Below are positions 1 through 5,053 of a stretch of DNA of 5,053 nt, piece after piece. Made by a program: the position numbers and the translations under genes. Positions within the stretch are counted from its first letter, which is position 1. Each line of letters starts with the position of its first letter. The notes under the pieces are model-generated. The model saw nothing but the letters and a program-made list of their open reading frames with translations, was not told the origin of the DNA and ran no database searches. Origin of the DNA: Bryobacterales bacterium (GTDB taxonomy: Bacteria; Acidobacteriota; Terriglobia; Bryobacterales; Bryobacteraceae); assembly GCA_003487005.1 (NCBI GenBank), contig DNFG01000453.1:1-5053 (forward strand), read 5' to 3'.

Positions 1-1828
1 CGGCGCGGGATTTCTGGACTTCCGGGGGGGCGCCGAGGTCGAGAAAAGCGAGGCGGAGGGTGGCGTCGCGATCACCGGCGAGGGAAGCGGCTTCGAGGGG
101 CGACAGAGCACGGTTGTAGACGCGGGCGTCGCCGATGGCGCCATTGAAGCGGAGGCCACCGCCCGCGCCGATGCGGAGGGGGGCTTTCAGAGTGATGGGC
201 CAAATCATGTAGTCGAACAGGATGTTCGTTTTGACGGGCCGGCCGTTGACGTACATGCGAACACCGGCGGCGCGCATGGAACCGTCGTAAGTGGCGGCAA
301 CGTGCTGCCACTGGCCCTGCTGAAGGGGTTCGGCGCTTTCGATGCGCATGCCTAGGTCGGACCAGCGGAAGATGGCGTGGAGGCGGAGTTTGCCGTTCAG
401 GATGTAAAGAGTGTGGCCGGAGCCTTCGAAGTAGTCTTCGGAATGGGAGAGGATGGCGCCATTTTCGGTTTCGGGTTTGATCCAGGCGGCGAAGGTGAAG
501 GGGTCCTGGTTGTTGAAACGGGCGCTTTCGCCGGAGGTGTTGAGGTAGCGGTTGGAGTTGAACTGGAGGGCGGGCCCGTTCGGACCCGGAACCGACTTAA
601 AGTCCTGGTGGGCGTGCAGGGGGAGGTGGGCAGTCAGGCCTTCGGTGGGAGTCCAATCGAGGTTCGCCTGATTCTCGGCCCATTGGGGGCGGCGCTGTTC
701 GATGAGAGCCTGGAGCGCGTTCCAGCGGGATTGGGCTTGGGAGACGCGGGCGTCGAGCTCGGCCAAGCGGAGGGCCTGGTCGGGCAGGGGGGCCTTCATC
801 AGGGGCGGTTCGTTCCCGAAATTCCAGACGAAGCCGCGTTCGGGGACGCTATTGAAGAAGGCGAAGAGACGGTAAAAGTCTTTCTGGGGAATCGGGTCGT
901 ATTTGTGGTCGTGGCAGCGGGCGCAGCCGACTGTGAGGCCGAGCCAGACGTTGGCAGTGGTTTCGGTGCGGTCAGCGACGTACTCGACGCGGAACTCCTC
1001 GTCAACGATGCCACCTTCGGCCGAGGTGCGGTGGTTGCGGTGGAAGCCGGTGGCGAGGCGCTGATCCATGGTGGGATTGGGGAGGAGGTCCCCGGCGATC
1101 TGCTCAACGGTGAAGCGGTCGAAGGGCATGTTGGAGGCGAAGGCCTGGATGACCCAATCGCGCCAGCGCCACATGTCCCGGACCCCGTCGGACTGATAAC
1201 CGTTGGTATCGGCGTAACGGGCGGCTTCGAGCCAGTCGAGGGCCATTCGTTCGGCGTGGCGGGGAGAGGCGAGGAGGGTATCGATGAAGGCTTCGTAAGG
1301 GGAGGATTGCGGGTTTGGGGGGAGGCCGGTGAGATCGAGGGCGGCGCGGCGGCGGAGTTTGGCGGGAGCGGCTTCGGGGGAAGGCGCGAGTCCTTCCTGT
1401 TCAAGCCGGGCAAGGATGAAGTGGTCGATCGGGTTTCGAACCCACTTCGAATCGCGGACTTCGGGCAGTGGCGGGCGCGCGGGGGGGGAGAAGGCCCAGT
1501 GGGATTCGTACCGCGCGCCGGACTCGATCCAGCGGCGGAGAGTGTCGATTTCGGCGGGGGAGAGCGGGTCCTTGCCGGCATACTGAGGCGGCATGCGGAG
1601 GACAGGGCTCTTTGAGGTGACGCGTTTGAGAATGTCCGCGCCACGGTTGTGGCCGGGTTGATCGAGGCGGAGTTTGGACTGGGCGCTGGCGGAATCGGGG
1701 CCGTGGCAGGCGTAGCACTTGTCGGAGAGGATGGGGCGGACGTGCTGGTTGAAGCTGACGGACTGTGCCGAGGCAGTGAGGGCGGACAGGATGAACAGGA
1801 GGGCGATCATGGTCCCAGGGAGTTTCAA
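1..1828 (-). CDS. Secreted PSCyt1-DUF1549-LamG protein (planctomycete-type cytochrome c family), 3' end cut by window edge
   Basis: This frame is open from its start to the left edge: 609 codons, no stop, so the C-terminus is missing. I take TTG at 1828 as the start because it gives a complete signal peptide of about 21 residues: Lys2, a hydrophobic core MIALLFILSALTA, then an ASA cleavage site before QS. ATG at 1810 would leave a very short signal without a basic residue. Neither start has a clear Shine-Dalgarno. Residues about 28-110 form PSCyt1 with haem motif CYACH (38-42) and a possible axial Met79 in RMPP. Residues about 128-332 are DUF1549 (PSCyt2), with the family signature GCARCHDHKYDP holding a second CXXCH (302-306). 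A short heptad-like stretch follows (about 349-381), then a LamG/concanavalin-like domain (about 397-586; WQHVAATYDG, VNGRP, GAIGDARVYNRAL). In the known family order DUF1553 (PSD1) should follow beyond the edge. The biochemical role of this family is unknown; an envelope redox or glycan-related role is inference. The gene starts 19 bases after the upstream glycosyltransferase. Confidence 0.9.
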   Translation of the reverse strand, partial: MKLPGTMIALLFILSALTASAQSVSFNQHVRPILSDKCYACHGPDSASAQSKLRLDQPGHNRGADILKRVTSKSPVLRMPPQYAGKDPLSPAEIDTLRRWIESGARYESHWAFSPPARPPLPEVRDSKWVRNPIDHFILARLEQEGLAPSPEAAPAKLRRRAALDLTGLPPNPQSSPYEAFIDTLLASPRHAERMALDWLEAARYADTNGYQSDGVRDMWRWRDWVIQAFASNMPFDRFTVEQIAGDLLPNPTMDQRLATGFHRNHRTSAEGGIVDEEFRVEYVADRTETTANVWLGLTVGCARCHDHKYDPIPQKDFYRLFAFFNSVPERGFVWNFGNEPPLMKAPLPDQALRLAELDARVSQAQSRWNALQALIEQRRPQWAENQANLDWTPTEGLTAHLPLHAHQDFKSVPGPNGPALQFNSNRYLNTSGESARFNNQDPFTFAAWIKPETENGAILSHSEDYFEGSGHTLYILNGKLRLHAIFRWSDLGMRIESAEPLQQGQWQHVAATYDGSMRAAGVRMYVNGRPVKTNILFDYMIWPITLKAPLRIGAGGGLRFNGAIGDARVYNRALSPLEAASLAGDRDATLRLAFLDLGAPPEVQKSRA

Positions 1829-1859
1829 CCAGTGTACAGCCGAACGATTACTGGTTGAA
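1824..1859 (-). promoter_or_regulatory. Inverted repeat at gene junction, possible start-codon-masking hairpin
   Basis: A perfect 10-bp inverted repeat (1824-1833 and 1850-1859 on the plus strand, TTCAACCAGT and ACTGGTTGAA) is separated by 16 bases. In the minus-strand transcript the 5' arm covers the last codons of the upstream glycosyltransferase (Phe-Asn-Gln and the first base of the TAA stop). The 3' arm contains the TTG proposed as start of the cytochrome-like gene. No U-run follows (the next bases are ACUCCC), so it does not look like an intrinsic terminator. A role in translational coupling, in which a ribosome finishing the first gene melts the hairpin and exposes the next start, is inference. 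Confidence 0.5.
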
Positions 1860-3278
1860 GCGGGCGACGAGAAGGTCGCCGCGGCCGCGGGCATCCCAGA
1901 GGAGGGCGGCGCCGCGGGCCGGGGCATGGAGGTGGCGGGCCGCGGTGATGTCTTCAGGACTGACATCAGGGCAGGCGCCGTGGGGAGCCTGGAGGTCGGA
2001 GTGGACGAGGGAGGCGGTTGGGGTGAGGGTGCGGAGCGAGTGGAGGCGGTGGCCGGTTTTGCTGGCGAGCAGTCGGAGCGCCCGACGGGAGTAGATGACG
2101 GAGACCTCGGGGTGGTGCCAGTAGCGCCAGGCGGGGCCATAGCGCTCGGCCCAGATGCTGTCGAGGTTGGGGGCGGCGAAGTCGGCCGCAGGCAGGTTTT
2201 GGGGCAGTCCACCGAGGAGGGGAGGCTCGACGGGGGAGGTGTGACGGAAGTGGCCGAGGAGGTTGTAGAGCGGTCTTGGGGACAATTGGGAGGTGGTGGC
2301 GAAGGGGCGGAACGACTCCGGCCGGATCAGCCGTGCTGGCGGATTGATCACGAATGCGAGGTGGCAGGCGGAGCAGAGGTACCAGATCCGGCCGGCGCCG
2401 GTGGTGAAGAGCAGGCGTGGAGGTGGCTGGCGGCACTGGGGGCAGCGGGCGCTGACGGTGACCTCGGGGGTGTCGAGGACAGGCCAGGGGAGGTGCTCGT
2501 TGTGAAGAGGGAAGGTGAAGGGGCTCGAAGGCGGTGTGGCGGCCGGCGTGGTTTGGACGGGTGCGTGTTGTACCTCGCGCTGGACGGCGAACAGGCGGGC
2601 AATTTCCATTTCGCGCTGGTATTGAGCGGGGTTGCCGGAGAGTTGGCCGGGCCGGATGCGGAAGCATGCGGCCGATTGAGGGAAGAAGTGGAAGGGGTAG
2701 CGGGCGGCGAGACGGAGCCAGAGATCGTAGTCGCCGGCGAGGCGGAAGTGGATGCGATCGAGGCCGCCGACAGATTGATAGGCCGCGCGGGTGAAGAAGA
2801 CGCTTTCCTGGTAGAGGATGTGACCGCTCATCAGTTCCTGATAGCCGGCAGGGCGCTGGGGACGGTTCTGGAGGCGCCAGCCGTCCTTGAGGATGGAACT
2901 GTTGAAGTAGATGACCTGGCGTTGGGGATGGCTGCGGAAGGCCTCGGCGGTGCGGTGGAGGGCGCCGGGTTCGTAGAGGTCATCGCTGTTGAGCCAGGCG
3001 AGGATGTCACCGGTGGCGGCATCGAAGCCTCTGGCGACTGCGTCATAGAGGTTGCGGTCGGGGCCCTGGATGAGGTGGCTGATGCGATGGGAGTGGCGGT
3101 TGAGGATGTCCAACGAAGCGTCGGTGGAACCGCCATCGACGACGATGTATTCGAGATTGGGGTAATCCTGCCCGGAAACGCTGAGAATGGTCTGTTCGAG
3201 AAAGGCGGCGCCATTGAGGTTCGGCGTGACGACGGTGATCCGGGGCCAGGGTTCCTGGGGCATGGCGGGCCCGGTCAA
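1848..3278 (-). CDS. Family 2 glycosyltransferase with zinc-ribbon and methyltransferase-like C-terminal extension
   Basis: The protein has 476 residues. The GT-A fold catalytic domain spans about 13-225: ITVVTPNLNG at the first strand, VVDGGSTD (47-53) for nucleotide binding, GPDRNLYDA (72-80), the DXD-like LNSDD (96-100), and GDYDLW (182-187) carrying the likely catalytic Asp. It should transfer a sugar from a nucleotide donor to a surface glycan in the cytoplasm; donor and acceptor cannot be read. After a Pro-rich linker (about 238-270) comes a CPQC...CSAC pair (279-282, 302-305), a zinc-ribbon pattern. The region 338-476 resembles the second half of a class I methyltransferase, but no SAM-binding glycine motif is present. 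No signal peptide or membrane segment is seen. The start TTG overlaps the previous stop in TTGA. ATG at 3263, five codons later, is an equally possible start that keeps the whole catalytic domain. No clear Shine-Dalgarno precedes either. The gene is probably co-transcribed with both neighbours. Confidence 0.9.
   Translation of the reverse strand: MTGPAMPQEPWPRITVVTPNLNGAAFLEQTILSVSGQDYPNLEYIVVDGGSTDASLDILNRHSHRISHLIQGPDRNLYDAVARGFDAATGDILAWLNSDDLYEPGALHRTAEAFRSHPQRQVIYFNSSILKDGWRLQNRPQRPAGYQELMSGHILYQESVFFTRAAYQSVGGLDRIHFRLAGDYDLWLRLAARYPFHFFPQSAACFRIRPGQLSGNPAQYQREMEIARLFAVQREVQHAPVQTTPAATPPSSPFTFPLHNEHLPWPVLDTPEVTVSARCPQCRQPPPRLLFTTGAGRIWYLCSACHLAFVINPPARLIRPESFRPFATTSQLSPRPLYNLLGHFRHTSPVEPPLLGGLPQNLPAADFAAPNLDSIWAERYGPAWRYWHHPEVSVIYSRRALRLLASKTGHRLHSLRTLTPTASLVHSDLQAPHGACPDVSPEDITAARHLHAPARGAALLWDARGRGDLLVARFNQ
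1851..2444 (-). other. Zinc-ribbon plus core-less methyltransferase-like region within the second glycosyltransferase
   Basis: This covers residues 279-476 of the glycosyltransferase. It opens with CPQC-19 residues-CSACHLAF, the cysteine arrangement that often precedes class I SAM methyltransferases (CPxCG...CxxCGLVF). Residues 370-410 (PNLDS, then a G-x-x-W segment, then YSRRALRLLASKTGH) match the usual post-core pattern TPNxxS...G..W...P.H...fs...L..ll...Gf. The last residues, GRGDLLVARFNQ, resemble a typical methyltransferase end. Only about 30-60 residues lie between ribbon and tail, where roughly 100 residues of Rossmann core with a GxGxG motif would be expected. I infer an internal deletion of a fused methyltransferase. 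An unrelated domain with chance resemblance remains possible. Confidence 0.45.
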
Positions 3279-4498
3279 CCGGCGGAGCCGCGGAGGCGGC
3301 GCGCTGCGTTGTAGAGGAACTTGAGGCCGGGGAGGCGGCGAAGCAGATTAAGCTGCGATTCGATGTGGTTGTGATAGTGTTCGAGTTCGTCAAGGCGTTG
3401 GTAGAGTTGCTGGAGGTGCTGTTCGAACGCGGGAAGGCTGGGGGCGGTGTCCGGGTGCGCGAGGTGGAAGGATTCGGCCAGGCGGAGTGCTCCGCCCATT
3501 CCTGCGAGCAGGGTGGCGTAGTTGCGGCGGTAGACTTGCTGGGCGCGGGCGCGGTGCTGCGGATGCGGGAGCATCCAGTGGAGCAAAAAGAGCAGGACCT
3601 CGAGTCGGCTGCCGAAGGCAAAGCCCTGGCGGACATATTCGGCGGTATAGCTTTCGCTATGGACGCTGTACTGAATGAGCGGTTCGGGGATGAGGTGGAT
3701 GGGGGCGGCGAGAGAGAGTTTGAGGAAGAGCAGCCAGTCCTCGGCCTGATGGCTCATGGTTCCGGGATAGCCGCCGGCCTGGTCGAAGGCGGTGCGGCGA
3801 AAGAGGGCGGAGGAGTTGAGGACGGGGTCGCCCTGGAGGAGTTGGTCGAAATCGTAGGGGGCGCGGAAATTTTCCGGTGGGGGAGACTGCCGGAAGTCGC
3901 CGGCATAACGGGTCTTGCTCCAGCCGGGGATGGGTAAGCCGGCGAGGTCGCGGTTGAGTCCGAAGGAACAGACGCAGGTGGCCTCGGGGTGCTGTTCGAG
4001 GTAGTGCATCTGGGTAGCGAGTTTGTTGGGGAGCCAGAGGTCGTCGGCGTCGAGCAGGGCGAGGAAGGCGCCCGACGCGGAGGCGGCGCAGCGGTTCCGG
4101 GTGGCGCTAACGCCGTGGTTGCCCGCGTCAGGGTGGGTGAGGACCCGGACGCGCAGGGTGTTTTGGGTAGCGGCCCAGGCGCGGGCGGCGGCAAGGGAAT
4201 CGTCGTGAGATCCATCGTCGCAGACAAGGACTTCGAGATCATAGCCACAGGGTTGCTGGTTGGCGATGGAATCGAGGCAGCGACCGATATAGGCGGCGCC
4301 GTTGTAGAGGGGGACGATGACGGAGATCAGCCGTTCGACCGGCGGGGAGACTGGAGGGAGTGGGGAGGCTGCGGCGGTAGAGGCCGCGGCGAGCCAGTCC
4401 AGAGGGTCCTGCCGGAGGCGGGCGAGTTCCTGCTCGAGTTCATCGATCCGGCGGCGGAGGTTTTCGGGGATATCCGGGTTCTGGGCGGGACCGTCCAT
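3275..4498 (-). CDS. Family 2 glycosyltransferase, coiled-coil ends
   Basis: The protein has 407 residues. ATG at 4498 is the only usable start: an in-frame TAA lies about 60 bases upstream and no other start codon lies between. No clear Shine-Dalgarno is present. Residues about 9-30 form a short coiled coil (RRRIDELEQELARLRQ), followed by an Ala/Pro linker to about 55. The GT-A domain follows: LISVIVPLYNG (57-67), CDDGSHDD (93-100) for nucleotide binding, GVSATRN (129-135), the metal-binding LLDADD (148-153), and AEDW (252-255) with the likely catalytic acid pair. Residues about 285-345 are helical, and about 352-400 form a second coiled-coil-like helix (LQQLYQRLDELEHYHNHIESQ region) ending in a basic tail. 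There is no signal peptide or transmembrane span, so it is probably cytoplasmic or peripherally attached. The fold predicts sugar transfer to a polysaccharide, lipid carrier or glycoconjugate; the substrate cannot be assigned. It is the first gene of the probable three-gene unit and its TGA overlaps the next start. Confidence 0.92.
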   Translation of the reverse strand: MDGPAQNPDIPENLRRRIDELEQELARLRQDPLDWLAAASTAAASPLPPVSPPVERLISVIVPLYNGAAYIGRCLDSIANQQPCGYDLEVLVCDDGSHDDSLAAARAWAATQNTLRVRVLTHPDAGNHGVSATRNRCAASASGAFLALLDADDLWLPNKLATQMHYLEQHPEATCVCSFGLNRDLAGLPIPGWSKTRYAGDFRQSPPPENFRAPYDFDQLLQGDPVLNSSALFRRTAFDQAGGYPGTMSHQAEDWLLFLKLSLAAPIHLIPEPLIQYSVHSESYTAEYVRQGFAFGSRLEVLLFLLHWMLPHPQHRARAQQVYRRNYATLLAGMGGALRLAESFHLAHPDTAPSLPAFEQHLQQLYQRLDELEHYHNHIESQLNLLRRLPGLKFLYNAARRLRGSAG

Positions 4499-4520
4499 GG
4501 GTGTTGGGGCGTGGGCGGGG
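4499..4520 (+). other. Putative G-quadruplex motif just upstream of glycosyltransferase start
   Basis: Four G-runs on the plus strand (4499-4501, 4506-4509, 4513-4515, 4517-4520) are separated by loops of 4, 3 and 1 bases, which fits the simple G3+N1-7 rule. The G-rich strand is the template for the minus-strand glycosyltransferase, directly against its ATG. The transcript itself would be C-rich here and shows no ribosome binding site. The whole plus strand is G-rich, so chance occurrence is quite possible. Confidence 0.3.
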
Positions 4521-4555
4521 TGCTCGAATCTGTCTCGCCGAGGACGCCTTGCGTT

Positions 4556-4583
4556 AGTTTAGCGCTGTTGACCGGCCATTCAA
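4556..4583 (-). promoter_or_regulatory. Weak sigma70-like promoter candidate for the glycosyltransferase unit
   Basis: On the minus strand TTGAAT (4583-4578, 4 of 6 to TTGACA) and TAAACT (4561-4556, 4 of 6 to TATAAT) are spaced by 16 bases. This is the most A+T-rich part of the gap, and it lies directly after the terminator hairpin and about 58 bases before the ATG at 4498. The position suits a promoter for the three-gene unit, but the hexamers are poor and the match may be accidental. Confidence 0.3.
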
Positions 4584-4588
4584 TGAAC

Positions 4589-4616
4589 AGGGCCGCCCCC
4601 TGGTGGAGGCGGCCCT
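4589..4616 (-). terminator. Strong GC-rich hairpin, probable terminator of the oxidoreductase gene
   Basis: Arms 4589-4600 and 4605-4616 pair over 12 bp (eleven Watson-Crick pairs and one G-U) around a four-base loop, ACCA in the minus transcript. The hairpin begins 19 bases after the TAG of the oxidoreductase. Only a weak U-containing stretch follows (GUUCAUUG), so termination may be partial or need another factor. Together with the gap this separates the oxidoreductase from the glycosyltransferase unit. Confidence 0.6.
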
Positions 4617-4635
4617 CGGAGGACTGGGAACCGGG

Positions 4636-5053
4636 CTACACCCTGTCGGTGATCAGGTAGGGTGCGCGGTACTCGCGGGTCAGCAGCTTCGCGGCTTCGG
4701 GATCGTTCTTGATGGTCATCGAAGCGTAGTCATACTGGATGGCCCGTTTGACGCGATAGCTGATGTTGGCGAGGTGGACGAGTTCCATGGACTTAGCACC
4801 GATCTCGACATCGGCGGACAGGTCAGTGTGCTTGCGGGAGCGAACGGCGGCGAGGAAGTTCTCGATATGCTCCTTGGTGTCGCCGGGCGCGGGTTTCTCT
4901 TCCATGGTGAGCTGACGATCCTCGCCCTTATAAACGGAGAAACCGCCGCCGGAAAGCACCATGTAGCCGTCGCCGCCATAGTAGACGACGCCCACGGTGG
5001 CGTTACCGCGCGGCTGGAAGCTGGACTCGCCGCCGGTGATAATGCCGCGGACT
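4636..5053 (-). CDS. Gfo/Idh/MocA-family oxidoreductase, C-terminal part (5' end beyond window)
   Basis: The last 138 codons of a larger gene end at TAG (4638-4636), and the frame is open to the right edge. GTG at 4995 is merely an internal valine, since clearly coding sequence continues upstream of it. The fragment belongs to the C-terminal substrate/dimer domain of NAD(P)-dependent sugar-type oxidoreductases. Visible features are a GVVYYGGDGYMVL strand region, a KEHIENFLAAVRSRK helix (the common HIxNFLxxVxSRK motif), DVEIGAKSMELVHLANISYR (the common helix near the end), and a TREYRAPY tail typical of the acidobacterial/planctomycete versions. The Rossmann NAD-binding half and the catalytic Lys region lie outside the window, so substrate cannot be judged; sugars, inositols and related polyols are usual for the family. 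The visible part gives no sign of decay. Codon use differs from the three downstream genes (more GAG, CTG and AAG). The strong hairpin after the stop suggests it is transcribed separately. Confidence 0.9.
   Translation of the reverse strand, partial: VRGIITGGESSFQPRGNATVGVVYYGGDGYMVLSGGGFSVYKGEDRQLTMEEKPAPGDTKEHIENFLAAVRSRKHTDLSADVEIGAKSMELVHLANISYRVKRAIQYDYASMTIKNDPEAAKLLTREYRAPYLITDRV

Noticed and set aside
377..1615. Long plus-strand open frame of about 412 codons
   Set aside because: It lies wholly antisense to the PSCyt1/DUF1549 gene. Its product is Gly/Val/Glu-rich low-complexity sequence with no recognisable motif, as expected from GC-rich codon bias.
799..1644. Minus-strand open frame of about 281 codons
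   Set aside because: It is an out-of-frame Ser/Pro-rich shadow of the cytochrome-like gene. The correct frame carries PSCyt1 and DUF1549 motifs over the same interval.
1824..1859. Intrinsic terminator between the second glycosyltransferase and the cytochrome-like gene
   Set aside because: The stem is not GC-rich, the loop is 16 bases, and it is followed by ACUCCC rather than a U-run.
2361..2375. CSACH in the second glycosyltransferase as a haem c site
   Set aside because: The protein has no signal peptide, so it would not meet the cytochrome c maturation system, and the motif pairs with CPQC upstream as a zinc ribbon.
1719..3314. Long plus-strand open frame of about 531 codons
   Set aside because: It is antisense to the second glycosyltransferase, has Gly/Glu/Ala-rich shadow composition and no domain signature. 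The minus-strand frame shows clear GT2 motifs across the same bases.
4636..4995. Short complete gene starting with GTG at 4995
   Set aside because: The frame continues upstream to the window edge with sequence that fits the oxidoreductase domain, so the GTG is an internal valine codon.
1..5053. CRISPR array, transposon, tRNA or phage genes
   Set aside because: I saw no regularly spaced repeats, transposase motifs, terminal inverted repeats with target duplications, or tRNA-like cloverleaf sequence on either strand.

Overview
The window is a GC-rich stretch (roughly two thirds G+C by eye) in which every credible gene lies on the minus strand. It reads, in transcription order, from the right edge to the left edge. 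No phage, insertion sequence, CRISPR array, tRNA or rRNA is visible. The family mix is a Gfo/Idh/MocA-type oxidoreductase plus a PSCyt1/DUF1549 (planctomycete-type cytochrome c) protein with a LamG insert. That mix is characteristic of Acidobacteriota of the Solibacter/Bryobacter kind and of Planctomycetota and Verrucomicrobiota. I lean towards Acidobacteriota, but the sequence alone does not settle it.

Layout in transcription order. (1) 5053-4636: the C-terminal 138 codons of a Gfo/Idh/MocA-family oxidoreductase, cut by the window edge. (2) 4635-4499: a 137-base non-coding gap. It holds a strong 12-bp GC-rich hairpin (probable terminator), a weak promoter-like pair of hexamers directly after it, and a G-run motif just ahead of the next start codon. 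(3) 4498-3275: a family 2 glycosyltransferase with coiled-coil-like segments at both ends. (4) 3278-1848: a second family 2 glycosyltransferase whose start overlaps the previous stop as TTGA. It carries a long C-terminal extension that looks like a zinc-ribbon methyltransferase lacking its SAM-binding core. (5) 1859-1824: a perfect 10-bp inverted repeat that bridges the end of the second glycosyltransferase and the likely TTG start of the next gene. (6) 1828-1: a large secreted protein, cut by the left edge, with a signal peptide, PSCyt1 haem domain, DUF1549 with a second CXXCH, and a LamG domain. This last frame has no stop codon inside the window, so it is easily missed; it is the largest gene present.

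The tight spacing of the two glycosyltransferases and the cytochrome-like gene (4-base overlap, then 19 bases) suggests one transcription unit starting in the 4499-4635 gap. The glycosyltransferases would act in the cytoplasm on a surface glycan, while the cytochrome-like protein acts outside the inner membrane. Whether they share a function is inference. The points most worth a second look are the methyltransferase remnant on the second glycosyltransferase and the start-codon-sequestering hairpin.
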